From positions 5,543,501 to 5,607,500 of the forward strand of contig CM072345.1 in assembly GCA_036874045.1 (NCBI GenBank): a DNA stretch of 64,000 nt, in the 5' to 3' direction. The notes under the pieces are model-generated. The model was given only the letters and a program-made list of their open reading frames with translations, did not search any database and was not told where the DNA came from. A program made the position numbers and the translations under genes. Position 1 is the stretch's first letter. Every line of letters starts with the position of its first letter. This document shows positions 11,582 to 23,954 of this stretch, in pieces. The stretch comes from Cymodocea nodosa (taxonomy: Eukaryota > Streptophyta > Magnoliopsida > Alismatales > Cymodoceaceae).

Positions 11582-13074
11582 CATCACTAGTTTCAATTGG
11601 CAAACATGAATTTAAATCAACTACACTAGAAGATAAAAAGAAAATACATACAGAACCTTTTCTTTTAACAATAAACTTATGTTCATCTGTAATTTTATCA
11701 ATAATTTTGCATACATTATCTTCAAACAATACATAGTATCCGTTATTAAATAGTTTTATAACACCCAGTAAATTAAATCCTAGGTTTTCTACATATAGGT
11801 CATTCGAAATAACACAAGTAGGAGTTATTTGAACATTTCCCATACCTATGATTTTATCCTTGCTTTTGTTTCAAGATATTACACTTCCTTTCTTGGTATT
11901 TGTAAAATTTTTCAATAGGCTTTTCTGATAAACTATCCAAAATCCATTTTGATGTTGTTATCTCCCCAAACTCATCTGCCATGAAGCACATATGAGCAAC
12001 ATCTTCTGACTCTTGTTCTTCTTCTAAATGTGAAGATTTTGATGATAATTCCTTAGATTTGGACTCTTCTAATGTGTCATTCCAAGTGACCTTCAAAGTC
12101 TTTTTCTTGTAAAACTTTTTCTAAGTTTTCTGAGCCTTCTTCTTCTAATTTATCCTACTTTGCTTTTCATTTTTCCTTATAGGACAATCTGGAGAAAAAT
12201 ATCCAAGTTTCTTGCAATTGTAATATACGTACTTTTTAGATAAAGAATTCTTTTCATTCAATGACTTTGATGTTGATGGTTTGTCATTTATGTTCCTTTG
12301 TTGTTTCCTAGCTTTCCATGCTTTCTTGAATTTCCTAGTTAGTAAAATCAAATCCTCGTCAAAATCAGTTGATATTTCAGAATCTGAATTAATTTCAAAG
12401 GCTATTTCTTTCTTCATTTTTAATTTGTTGTGACTCAATGAATCATTTAATTGAACTTCATAAGTAGTTAAATTTCCTATAAGTTCATTTATAGTATAAA
12501 CATTTAAGTCTCATGATTCCTCAATTGATGTCACTTTCTGAGACCATTTAGAACTTAGGGATTTAAGAATTTTTCTCACCAAATCCTTCTGTTCAAAATT
12601 CTTTCCTAAGCATTTTAAAGAGTTTATGATATCTAGGAATCTAGAAAACATCTCAAAAATACTTTCGTCTTCATGCATCTTAAAGAGTTCATACTTATGA
12701 AATAACATATTAATTTTAGTCTCTTTAACTTGAGAAGTACCTTCATATGAAACTTCTAATGCATGCCACACCTTATAAGCAAATTTATATGTCAACATCT
12801 TATTGAACTGTTCATAACTCAATGCACAAAATAAGATATTTAAGCCTTTTGCATTTAGAGTTTCATTTTGTTTTTCAGTAACTGTCCAAGTATTATAAGG
12901 AGTAGATAATGGATTATATGGTATAAAAATCATGAACCACAACTTGTGATCAATACTTTGAAGAAATATTATTATCCTATATTTCCAATATTCAAAATGT
13001 ATTCTGTCAAATAAAGGAGGATGGTTAAGATTTTAGCTTTCATACAAAGAAAAATTACCATTTCCAGTAATCAT
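11582..13074 (-). pseudogene. CopA gag to pre-integrase, internally deleted
   Basis: Copia polyprotein on the minus strand, start ATG at 13074 aligned with the CopB gag start. Gag (12942-12145) contains the DKLWxM and KYELFKMHEDE motifs of the UBN2/gag family. The zinc knuckle (about 12230) reads YYNCKKLGYFSPDC, so the first Cys and the His are both Tyr. After VTWNDT the Ser/Glu-rich tail jumps at about 11957 from CFMADEFGE to TTSKWILDS of protease; about 1.1 kb present in CopB (30650-31790) is absent, and the protease active-site segment after DS is also lost. The pre-integrase start (MGNVQITPTCV) continues to 11582, where AthA cuts it. Non-functional. Confidence 0.85.
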
Positions 13075-13204
13075 CTTACCTTAGATTTTTCAACCTATAA
13101 GATTTTAAATAGTTTAAAACTTTCAAAAACAACTTGAGCCTAAAATCAACAAAGTTAAACGTATGCTCAGATATTAATTTTTGTTTAAAAACAAGGAAGG
13201 TAGA

Positions 13205-13249
13205 ACAAGCTCTGATATTAATTAAGTTGGGATCAATTTTATATCAATG
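13205..13249 (-). other. CopA primer-binding region
   Basis: TATCAGAGC (minus strand, 13217-13209), the core of the initiator-Met tRNA primer site used by copia elements. It lies 32 bases inside the LTR end rather than directly at it, so the site is displaced or partly duplicated. Confidence 0.6.
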
Positions 13250-14996
13250 TGTAGGATCGAATGGCTAGACAAGAAAGGGGTGAATTGTGCTTTTCAACAT
13301 ATTTAAATATAATTGAAACTTCAAAAATAAAAACAAGTTGAGACACTATTTTAATCAAATCATTTTATTCAAGGTTTCAATTACAATATACAATTCAATT
13401 CTCCTTAGAAATTGTAGATGCAATTATATAATAATACCATGTTTCATCTAATCAATTTCATAACTATAAACAGAGAAAACTAATTTACGAAATTTAAAAC
13501 ATTTCTCCCTGTTTGAGATTTTTCTTCTTCTTCTTCTACAATTCTTTAGTGACGAATATTTGACTTTCTCTACTTCACCGAATTTGCTTTCTTCTGATTC
13601 TTCAAATCTTCAATGACATGTATTTGACTTTCTCTTTTTCACCAAATTTTCTTATCTGAGAGCTTTTCTCCAAAGAGGTGTTTTGATCTCTAAAAATATT
13701 TTTCGTTTGTTGTGCAAGGATAATTGATCAACGAGAATTCTATGCCTTTTATACTATATCTTCATTTCATGCATATCCTCTACGTTTGATCACTATCAGT
13801 TTTCTACTCTTCACATATTCTTTTTTTCCTTTATCGAAATACATACGTTCTGACCTACATTTTCCTTTCAAATTTTCTTTAACCATCAATCCTAGATCTC
13901 TAAAAAATTTCTTGCAAAATAAACTTTCTAGTCCAAAATTTTTCATCAAGTGTAATAACAAGTCATTGTGTTAATGTTAACTAAATGAGTAAAACAAGTA
14001 GATTTATAACTTAACATAGCTAACTTAATGAGTTCATCATATGCCAAAACACGTGAAAAGTACTATAGGTAACTCAACGAATGAAGTCTGTGGTGTTATG
14101 CTAACTTAACGAACCAACTTCACCTTTCTTTTGGAAGGTTAAATGCTAACTCACCGAAAATAGTTTAAGTATCAGATAGTTAAGTTTTCTAAGTATCTGA
14201 AATATCTTTTTATCATAAAACTAGTGAGACACGTGTCGTGACCTGAAACCGTGACTTAAGTTATCTTTCAGAAGGTTAGATGCTAAATCACTGAAAACAG
14301 TTTAAGTTTTGGATAGTTATGGTTGTAAGTCTCCTAAAAACTTTAACTCACCAATCCAGTAATAAACAAATGTTTTTACAATAAGGTATTTACCACATGC
14401 AATAATAATAACTTTAAGTTTATAACGCTAACCTAACACGTTGCCTTAGTGTTCAATATAGCAACTCAATGCATTTAGTTATGTTAACTTAACGAGTTAA
14501 ACATGTGCGACTCACGTGATATAATATAGTATTCGTAAACTTTAATTTCACCACATGCACAATACTAACTTAACGAGCTCATCTCTTCATTTAAACCTTT
14601 TGCTCACTAACTCAATGAGTTCTCACATGACCTATTTTAACCTTTAAGTCTATAACTCAATGAGTTCTCACGTGACCTTTATACAAATAATGCACTTACT
14701 CAACGAGTTGTCTTAATGTGCACTGTACATGATATAGAAAATATAACTTTAAAACATATCATGCTTTGTAATAAAAACACACATTAACTTAACGTTTAAT
14801 TAAATGAAAAGTTAATATAACTTAATGACTAGTTATTTAACATAGCATATTCTCAGATCCATTACAGACAAGTATTTATCTCAGTAAACTTTTTTTGTAT
14901 TAATTGATGTTCTAAATTTACTTTCACAAATAATAGTAATTGAGTAAATATGATTACATTCGTTTAGCATACATCATCAAAATAAAATACTCAACA
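13250..14996 (-). repeat. CopA LTR
   Basis: On the minus strand it begins TGTTGAGTAT (14996) and ends CGATCCTACA (13250), 1747 bases. The end AATTCACCCC...CGATCCTACA is shared with CopB and resembles Sirevirus LTR ends. It serves at once as 5' LTR for the gag side (primer site below 13250) and 3' LTR for the env side (polypurine tracts above 14996). It holds TTAACGAGTT and TTGAGTTA palindromes (14000-14710) and CACGTG at several places. Confidence 0.82.
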
Positions 14997-15430
14997 ATCT
15001 CCCCTTTTTAATGATGACAAAAACCATATTAAATCAATTATGAAATATGTTTAACTCAACGAAGTACCTCTATTGGGTTAAGTTTTAATTTAACAAATAA
15101 GTTTGTTGACTTAAGTTCGCTTAAACTTATTTCTATTGTTTGCATTAAAAAAACATCTCTTAGAAGTAAAACTTTCAAAAAAATTTCAACAACCACATAA
15201 TCATCTCCCCCTTTTTAATATATATGTAGTTAAACACAAAATCATCTCCCCCTTTTTGTCATTAATCAAAAGATGATTACATAAAATAAAAATCGAGAGA
15301 CAAGTATGTATAGCTAAATTTTCTATAAACAATAATAAGAATGAAAACACTTTTACAATAAAATGTATTGTTCAAATAGTCAAACAATAAATACAAACAT
15401 TACATTTTGTATTCAGAAATCAAGTAAACA
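14997..15430 (-). other. CopA 3' untranslated region with three polypurine tracts
   Basis: No gene. Minus-strand purine tracts AAAAAGGGG(G)AGAT occur at about 14997-15012, 15203-15217 and 15241-15256; the first abuts the LTR. Several polypurine tracts before the 3' LTR are a known Sirevirus feature. Confidence 0.75.
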
Positions 15431-15499
15431 GACAAATGATAGTACATTTATCTATTTCTCTTAATGATATCAATAATAACATTAGAAATTTTATCTCCT
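15431..15499 (-). pseudogene. CopA env-like ORF, C-terminal end
   Basis: Aligns on the minus strand with the last codons and stop region of the CopE env-like ORF (51095-51165). It is cut at 15499 by AthB and continues at 28869. The last five bases, CTCCT, are the AthB target duplication. Confidence 0.85.
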
Positions 15500-17779
15500 T
15501 GTTTGAGTTTTCCCAGCACTACACTAGAAAAACTTGGATTTGGTACTTCTATTTTTACTTAATTAATTTATCTTTATGCCTATTCTTTCTTTTAGAAGTA
15601 AACAAACAACCTTTAATACAATTTAAATATTAATTCCAATTTGTACTTTAACTAAGTGTATAGTGTCTATTGTATCAGTGTGCAAGTACAGGTCAATCCC
15701 ACAGGGAATTGCTGATGAACTTGAGAACTATTTGCTTGTTAAAAATCAAATTTATATATTCAATAAGCTCTCCGTTGAATTATAGTTAACTCAATGGACT
15801 AAGTTTGTTGAGTTATGGCTAACTCAATGGACTAATCTCGTGGACTTATGTTAACTCTACGAGCCTGTCTTTTCTTTTTAATACTGTTATTTATAGAGGA
15901 ATTCGGCCAACCATTGGGTGATTCCACAGATTGTAAATAACATCAATTAAGCTCTTTAATGCTAGTTAACATTGGATTTATCATTGAGCAATACTAACAT
16001 TCAGATAATTCAAACAGTGACCATTAAAATCTTTAAGTCTTTTGAACAAATCAATTTCAGTAAACTGTAAAACTAAAATAAACATAAAACAATCACAACA
16101 CTGACAAAGATAACATTAATCACGATACAACACAAACAATACAACACTCAAATACAACATACAAACATAGATAAATTATTTTTGGTATTTTTGTTTTAAT
16201 ATGAACATGGAAATGGGCGAAAGGTGAAATGTAAAGTAATCTCACTTGACAGTAAATACTTCCGACACTACTTGCAACACGATTACACCACTGAAAATTA
16301 AACCACTTACAATCCTGTCTCCTCTCCCTATAGAATCGCGAGTCTAGAATTGCAAGATGATCTCCTCTTCAGCATATAGGTATCAACCCGAAGCCAAGGC
16401 TAAAAGCTTTACGATCTCCTAAAATATGAGTCGGTGCTTGGTGAAAATGGCTTCCCTTCCTGCGGCGCGATCACTCCTCACAGTTGTTGTCAAGCACTGT
16501 GTTTGGCTCGGAATCAACTCGACATCAGGCAAGTATCCTCACAGACCTTCGATGGTTGGTGATTATGGTGTGGTGATGATGGTGATGATGATGGTTGGTG
16601 TGGTACTTCAGAGAATTGCGACGCTGATCCTCCTCTACACACACTGCTACCCATCGATCACACACGCATTTCTTTTTTTCTTCTTTTCTTTTATATTTCT
16701 TTAGTAGTAACTGCTTCTGCTTGAATGGTCGGTTGGATTTCCTTCATTCATATCAACGGCGATGCTTTCTTCTCCCTACGCGATTGAATTCCTACGTGAT
16801 ACATGCAAACATGGTTTTTCTCTTCCAACTGTTTGTTCCTACAACCGCTATAGTGGCATATTAGAAAATATAAAGAAATAAGCTGCTAACATAACACGTT
16901 ACCTTAGTGTAATATTCATGTAACTCAACGCATACAGTTATGCTAACTTAATGAGTTAAACATGTGCATCTCACGTGATATACTAAAGCATTTAAATTCA
17001 ACACATGCACAAATTTAACTATCCGATGCTCAGGTGCATTTCGGATACTTATAAACTTAACTATTCGATGCTCAGATGCATTTTAGATAGTTACTAATAA
17101 CTCACCGATATATAACTTAAGTAAATCTACCAGATCTCGACACATGTCAACAGTAGTTTAATCATAAAATAACATTTCAGAGAGTTACAAGTCTAACTAT
17201 CCGATGCTCAGATGCATTTTAGATAGTTACAGCTAACTCACCGAAAATCCACTTAAGTCTATTTCCCAGAACATCACACGTGTCCTTAGCTATTTTCTAA
17301 ATAAAAAGAGATTTCGGAGAGTTACAGGGATAACTATCCATTGGCTAGCTGCAATTTCGGATAGTCATAGATAACTCACTGAAAGTTCACTTAAGTCATT
17401 CATTATGGTTTCAACATGTGTACTTCAGGAAATAATAAAATATTCTCTCAAAACATAACTGTTTGACAATTTAAACATAACTATCCGATACATGTTCGGT
17501 CTGTTAAACATAACTGTCCAAATATGTTCGGTATGTTAAACATAACTGTTTGAAATATCAGAAAATTTGGATACTTAAGAATTTCACAGCTTGCAACTTA
17601 CTGACAGTTCATAAATGTACTAAATTAACATTAATTCCCCCACATTAAGCAGATTCTTCAATTAAAGCATATAACAGTGCAATTATAACATAATGGCTTA
17701 ATTCTTATATGATAAGCTAAATATTATGCAATTAACCATCATTTAACTATTAATAATATGCACTTTTTCATTCTAAACA
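15500..17779 (-). repeat. 3' LTR of AthB
   Basis: 2280 bases, starts TGTTTAGAAT on the minus strand at 17779 directly after the polypurine tract, and ends ...CAAACA at 15500. The last 45 bases (15500-15545) align with the primer-like copy B region of AthA, which is unexpected inside a 3' LTR. It contains a GC-richer patch (16420-16600) with a GATGGT microsatellite, and palindrome/CACGTG modules at 16990-17600. Confidence 0.88.
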
Positions 17780-17793
17780 CTTCCCCCATACCT
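17780..17793 (-). other. Polypurine tract of AthB
   Basis: Minus strand AGGTATGGGGGAAG directly before the TGTTTAG start of the LTR; this primes plus-strand synthesis. A second tract of the same kind, GGTATGGGGGGGAGG, lies at 19118-19132. Confidence 0.8.
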
Positions 17794-19582
17794 AAATTTT
17801 GCTAGTCCCTTAGCAAACTAAGATCTAATTAATTGGTCTTTAAAAGTGCTAGAATTAATTCTTCCCCTTTGTTTTTCTTCTATTTAGCATAAAAATAAAT
17901 TATGTATGTTTTAGTAATCAACCTGTAAATATACTTAGAATATATGTAAATTACATACAAAGTATATCATCATCATATAGGTGTTAATTATATTATCGTT
18001 TGTTCTTCTTTTCATCATCTGTCATCCTGAATTTTCCAATAAGATTTCTAGAAGAAATTTCAACAACATACGAATCAAAGTACAATCCAATTCAATCTGA
18101 TTAAGATAAGTAGAATAAAGAATTGTATCTCCATTAAACAACTTCAAAAGTCAATTCCAGATTCATATTTCAGCAATTCTAGATAATAGAAAATATACTC
18201 AATTCATAAGATATCTGTATTTCACAAAACACTTGTATCTTTTCAGAACAGTATGTGTATTTTTTTCTTTTTTTTTCGTACTTTAAAAGTTAATTTGACA
18301 AGCTTGAATCATATAAGAGCTTTCTAATGTACCCATGTAACGAGCTTTCAGTCAACAGTCCCAGATCTGATCAGGATCTTAGGTTGCCAGATTTTAAGAG
18401 TCCTTTTTCAGGTCAACAATCCTTGCATACTTATCTGCTCAAGTACAAAAGGCTCGTGATCAAACAAGTCAATAAACTCTCAAAATTTTCCCCTTTTTTT
18501 TTCTTTTTGTCTTCTTTTTCTCTTTTTTTTTTTTTTTTTTTTACAACATAACTACAAACACAAAACAAAACATTAATCACCTACTATATATGTATGTATT
18601 TCATTAATACAGATGCAGTAAAACACCAATCTCATATAGTTCTACTTCTATCATTTATTGAAAATATGAATCCATCTCAATAAGCTCATACTTTTTCTAT
18701 AGTTTAATAAGATCTACACATAAATCATTCTACAAGTTCAATCAGTCAAATTAAATGTATCTTTAATCATATGTGTTTCATTTAATTTAGAATTCACATC
18801 TAAGCTCTTTCAGGACTTCAGATAATTCATTGATTTTTCATTAAGCATTCTGATTTCATTTTAAGATCGTGAAACTGTTAAACTCATGAAATTCAGAAAA
18901 ACATAAGATACTATATCTAGATTTGCATAACTAGTAAATTCAATAGCATCTTATATAGCCTTCTAAATATAACATTCAAGCAGTTTATAAAAAATTTTAC
19001 AGTCTCAATTATCGGAAAGTTACAGCAAGTTCATAAAAATTTTCAATTTCCTCAAAACTTTGCAGTACTATTTTAATTTCTTTAATTAACAAACTTACAT
19101 GGTTGTTACTTCAATTACCTCCCCCCCATACCAACATTTTGCATTGTCCTCAATGTAAAAGATTTGACAATAAGTATAGTAATTGTAGTAGGCATGAATA
19201 CAGTTTTGCTTGAATTAAAATTCAGGATGAGTAATTAGTTACATACCTTGTTTCATTTGTATCACCTTCTGCATATTTTGATTTTTGATTCTAAAAAACT
19301 TTTCATTCACAGATAAAAGCAAAATATAAAACAAAATAACATTTAACAGATATTAATAAATCAGTGTCTTGTGTGGAACCCAAGCTCTTATGCCTTTGAT
19401 GGCTCACAAGCAAGCCAATTGGTTTCCCAGAACAGATACCAACAAACTAGATTGATATTTTGTTTTTTTTTTTTTTCTTTTATAAAATAAAAATGAAAAC
19501 TATAAAAAAAAAATTTATCTTTTTTTTTTTTTTTAACAATAAATGCAGAATACACACAACATTAAATACACAAAATCACAGC
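17794..19582 (-). other. Long 3' untranslated region of AthB, partly shared with CopB
   Basis: No gene. Bases about 17900-18980 match, in the same sense relative to the element, the region between pol and env of CopB (34970-35960); the best part is 18297-18490 against 35390-35590, over 90% identical by eye. T-rich runs on the plus strand occur at 18494-18542, 19460-19475 and 19520-19534 (15 T). The motif TTTTGCATTGTCCTCAATG at about 19138 follows the upstream polypurine-like tract and is typical of Athila 3' regions. Confidence 0.75.
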
Positions 19583-20749
19583 TTAAGAACATGATTGAAA
19601 AGTAGAAACAAATGGAATAAATGTATCAGTCAAAGCAAACTTTATAGGCATAATTCTTCTTGCTATTAATTCTGTTTTAATGCAGTTCTTGTTCCTTCTT
19701 AATTTGTAAACATGTAATATATTATAAATTCCAAATACGAGTTTATTACCATTAATGATATGTAATGCAGAAAGGGATCCTTTTTGGTTCCAAGGTAATG
19801 TAGTAGTTTCTATTTCTACATCTATTTCAATATACTCCTCTTCCCACTTCCATTCCTTTATGTCTTCCATAATCCATATTTGAAATTTCATTAGTTCATC
19901 CCACCATCTTATCAGACATAAAGTAGGATCATCTTCTTCATTATACCACATTCCTATTTGAATTTCATTAAATTCTGCAGATGGTGGTTTAGCTATTTCA
20001 CTCGGTACAGTTAAAATTTCTATATATTCATCATAACTGTCTATGCTCACTATGTATAAATCAGATCCATATGCTAATGATATCTCCGTGACTAGATATA
20101 TATATCCATCAAGTATGACATGTGTTTGGTTAATTAATGATTTCTGTCCTAAATATATCGTAATATTTTCATTCCAAGATCTGTTCAGAAAATTATACAC
20201 ACTTAAGCGTAAATCTTCACCCCAATTTCTTGTAGGTCTCCAATAATATAATTTGTCAGGAATTGTAGAATTTTTATCAGAAAATATTAAAGCTGACCCA
20301 CAATTTACAGTTGGTGCTTCAAATCTATTAGGTCTTCCTATATTCCATTCTTCTCCTGTTATAGGATTTCTTATCAAAATATCAGGTAATAATAAACTTG
20401 CATACCTTGGTCTCGTCTTGTATATGATTAATCCTTCATCTATCCCCATAATATGATTTATTCCTTCTAATGCATTCGGTGGAATTCCAGTAGTTTCTTC
20501 CATAGCTAGATATTCATGGGTATTTGAACTACGATTAAATGACCTCTATATGAATCCATCTCTAATCTTAGTCATTTTTGCAGCTTGTAGTCCCTAAAAA
20601 TATTTTTCTTCAATACAGTCTTTAATTTCCTTTGATACACAACACAGCCTGCATAGATCTTTAGCTGACAAGTTACTTAGTACTTCCCTTAGTGCATCCA
20701 ACGGTAATTGCATCAATTCCATTTGTCGATTCAGTCTAAAGCTTTCCAT
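19583..20749 (-). pseudogene. F-box protein gene copy captured by AthB, two nonsense codons, no introns
   Basis: F-box proteins are substrate adaptors of SCF ubiquitin ligases. On the minus strand from the ATG at 20749 (alternatives at 20722 and 20713) the frame is continuous for 388 codons. An F-box motif sits near the start (QLPLDALREVLSNLSAKDLC then RLCCVSKEIKDCI), followed by about 330 residues rich in Trp, Tyr and Ile that look like an F-box-associated beta-propeller-type domain (NPITGEEW, DKLYYWRPTRNWG, WWDELMKFQIWIMED), ending near 19583. Two TAG stops, at 20594-20596 and 20546-20548, interrupt it in frame; both sit where Trp or Gln would fit. There are no introns and no frameshift. 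Length is typical of the family. A run of 15 A lies about 50 bases after the stop. It is in the sense orientation of AthB, between env and the polypurine tract, consistent with mRNA capture. I cannot name the parent gene. Confidence 0.85.
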
Positions 20750-21637
20750 TCTATAAATATTTGTTGTTGGATGAAGTTGAATCAGCTGCTTCTCCTTCCA
20801 GTTCCTCCAAAGCATTCTCCTTTCTTTTAAAAGTGCTGGTAACTCGTAAATAACATTTTGTTTTATATATATACAGTGCATCCATAAAGTGAATAAATCT
20901 CATTGCAAGAACGTGGCTTACAACATGCATTGTGGTTCCTATTTTTATGGGTACGTGTACCACTACTAATTTGAAATTTTGGTAACCGCTAAATCGACGA
21001 AGCTTCGTTCGTGGTTAAAAGAATAACCGTTCTGCTTAATCTACGAACTAACCTCGTTGAGTTACAGAAAACTCAACAGAATACAGTCGGTTACTATTGC
21101 TAACTCCATGGACTAACTTCGTTGAGTTACAGATAACTCAATGGAGTGACTTTATATTATATTACTGACCTCGTTGAGTTACGATTAACTCAATGGACTT
21201 ACTTCGTTGAGTTAACACTTAGCAACATCTAAGTTTTACTCTCATAAGTTCCTCTTTGTTCTTTTTTTTTTTTATTCTGCTAACTGTAATAAAGTTAAAT
21301 CTATGTCATTAATGCATCATTCTAATTAAAATACATTTAAATCTGAGCATTATATAAAGATTTAACTTGCAGGTCATTTTATGTTATGCAGAATTTACAT
21401 TTTACCTTATAACATGTAGAAATTTTTAAGCAGTTATCCTATCATTCAGCAAATTGTAAATCTGTTATATATTCATTCATAAAGTTTCACAAATTACATA
21501 ATATTCAATAAATTCCATTCATTTCACATCCAAAACATGTATGAAAATTGCATCTGAAAAATTTACATTCATTAATATGAATCAATTACATTAAAAGTAC
21601 ATCATACAATTTTACACAAGTAGAGGAACAATACAAT
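20750..21637 (-). other. Spacer between AthB env-like ORF and F-box gene
   Basis: No convincing gene. The F-box frame is open upstream to 20881 without further family signal. Bases 21040-21215 hold three TTGAGTTACAGATAACTCAA-type palindromes. The rest is AT-rich and unremarkable; any promoter of the F-box copy would lie here. Confidence 0.6.
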
Positions 21638-23850
21638 TTAATCTCTATGCCTAAGTTCATCTACTTCCTTCTGGAGTTTTTCTAATTGAAGCTCTAATTG
21701 ATTAATCCTCTCTACTACTCCTGTAATTCCTCTAGAAGGTACAGTTAGTTCTGTAGCTACAAAATTTCTGTATTCTTTCATTGAAATGGTTCTTGATCTG
21801 ATCCTTTTTGATGTCCATTTAGTGAAATTGATATAGTCCACCATCAGCAGTGGAATCAAATCTCTATAAAATAATTTCTTCTTCACTATTTTTAGCTTGG
21901 AGATAAAAACTACAGATCAATTTATTTGGATCTTATTTACAACTACATATGTGGCCCATTTGACAAATTGACTTAATTCAATGTCATGGCCCTGTCGTTG
22001 ATAGACATTCTTAATCAGAATGTTAGCTACCATGTGTGCTTTACCATTTAAATGCTTCAATCTATTTAATAATGGCACACCAGGATTGATAGCTAAACAA
22101 TCCTTAATTTGCTGTTCAGTCCATTCAACTACAGTTGTATCTTCTAAAATTTTTGTTCCTTCATTCTTTAAACCAAAAATATTGTGGAGAAGCTCTGGTG
22201 TTATCTATACATCAGCTTCCTCCACGTTTGAAATTAATCCTCCTTCTCCTTCTCTCAAATTTGCATAGAAACAGGGTACTAAATTCTCATACACTGCATG
22301 CCCTCTTTCTTGAGATATAAATTGTAGTAGACCTTGGAATTCAAATAATTCTTTGATTTCTTGCATTCCATCCCAATTTACTGGTCTACTGTAAATAATG
22401 TCGTAACCCCTTATTTCTTGATATTTGGTATAAGCTTCCTAACTACAAAAATGTACTTCATTCAAAATTGTTGTTTCAGTCGGGTCAAGAAGGTGACTTT
22501 GTTGCTCTAGAGGGGTTTGCTCTTGCTCTTCCTCTTCTACAGGCTGCATTTGAATATTTTCTACAAATTTCTGAATTTCTATTTTTGTTTGTGGTGGTGA
22601 GCTGGCAGAACTCTCCACTCTGTCTTGAATTCTCTCCATAAATTGCTGAAGAGTTTCTTGTTCTTCAGTGGAATCTGTGAAATTATTTTTGTCCAAATGG
22701 CTTCTTTCAGCCTCTTCATTTTCTGCTCTTTCTTTTTCCTCCTGACTACCAATCTGTTCTGTTACTATTCTTTCTGATTTTGTAATAGATTGGGATGGAG
22801 TGACGGGCAATTCAGTTTCTACCCTAATTTCTGTTTCTTCTTGTATAGGTTGTAGACTAATTTCAGCCTGATTTTCTTCTTTTCTTTGCTCCTCTTGCTC
22901 CTCCTTAGAATCGGATAGCAGGTTAACAAAAATCTGCTCCACAAGCCTTGTAAAAATTGGTACTTCAGATTTAATTTCCTCATCTTCAGGCACTTTTTCT
23001 TTTCCTTTTTTTTTTCTGATTAGTTGTGCCTGTTCTTCCTCTTCATCTTCTGAAATTAAATCTACAAAAATAGGCTCTATAGGCCTTCGAGCCACAGGTA
23101 CTGGCTCTTCCTATTTAACTTTTCCTATAATTACTGGTCTTGAAGGACTAGCTTCATCTCCTTTTGTAGCAGGTTCGGCAGCAGTTCTGGCAGTAGCTTC
23201 GTGATGCTGTTCCAATTTGATTTTATATTGGGCTTTCAACTTTTCTACAACCCTCTTTTTGTAAAGTGCATCAAACACTAGGTGTGCTTTGGCCACTACC
23301 AAATCTTCTGATTCTCCTTGGTTCTTCCCAACTTGATCCAGTTCTGCAAATTCTCTTATCTCTTCTTCAGTCGAAGGCCCCATCATTTCTGCTCGTGCCA
23401 ACGACTTAAATGGTAGAACTAAAGGTTCAGGCTGCTGCTCCTCAGGAACAGGTCTTTTAGTAGTCGGCTCCTCTTGTCCTTCAATTGCCTCTTGTTGTTC
23501 CTGTCGCCATATTGCCCAACTTCCTCGACCAGCAATGCGTTTCTTAAACCACAATCTGGCTTTACGTTGAATTAGCTCTAGGGCTACTTCATTGTTTGGC
23601 CAGATTTTTTTTCTTTGCTAACTACAATTTCAGTTGCTACTTTGATTCATGTCTCCATTATATGGGGTATTTGTATACCACAATCTACTAATATTTTTCT
23701 TAATCTAAAAAGTTCAGATTCTACCTTTTGTAATTCTTTTTCTCTCGTTGTATTTCTGATCTTCTGCCTTGCGTGCCATTCTTCAGATTCCTTCAGAAAC
23801 TGTGTGATGTCCACTACCTCTTCCCAGAATTCAGGCGTTATCTTCCTCAT
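21638..23850 (-). pseudogene. Athila env-like ORF (AthB), broken
   Basis: Start ATG at 23850 (MRKITPEFW). The N-terminal part is helical and Arg/Glu-rich (WHARQKIRNTTREKELQKVE), followed by a long acidic, Gln-rich middle (22440-23550) and then the conserved core: HLNGKAHMVANILI, QRQGHDIELSQF, ATY, NKIQINW, KKLFYRDL, and a short C-terminal coiled coil (QLELQLEKLQKEVDELRHRD). One frameshift occurs in an A8 run near 23610. In-frame stops: TAG at about 23111 and 22436, TAG at 22205 where AthA keeps CAG, and TGA for Trp in INWS near 21915. Without these it would be about 735 residues. No signal peptide seen; the 'env-like' name reflects position only. Confidence 0.82.
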
Positions 23851-23945
23851 TGTGGAGTTACATAACAGCACGGAATCGCTCTGATTTCTACTGTTCTAAA
23901 TTCTAAATGATTTGTCGGATAATGCCCCCAAAACCCTAGGTTTTA

Positions 23946-23954
23946 GTTTAAATA
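23946..23954 (-). promoter_or_regulatory. TATA-like box upstream of AthB env-like ORF
   Basis: TATTTAAAC on the minus strand, 96 bases before the ATG at 23850; at the same position as TATTTATAC in AthA. Promoter role is inference. Confidence 0.4.

Noticed and set aside
16565-16600. GATGGT microsatellite as a regulatory signal
   Set aside because: Short simple repeat present only in the AthB LTR; AthA has a shorter version, consistent with slippage.
18327-18551. Plus-strand ORF in the AthB 3' region
   Set aside because: Antisense, ends in a poly-Phe run from a T tract; the same region in CopB is non-coding.
19583-20749. F-box sequence as a functional host gene into which Athila DNA inserted
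   Set aside because: The target duplication pair and uninterrupted CopA flanks place it inside AthB, and two in-frame stops break it.
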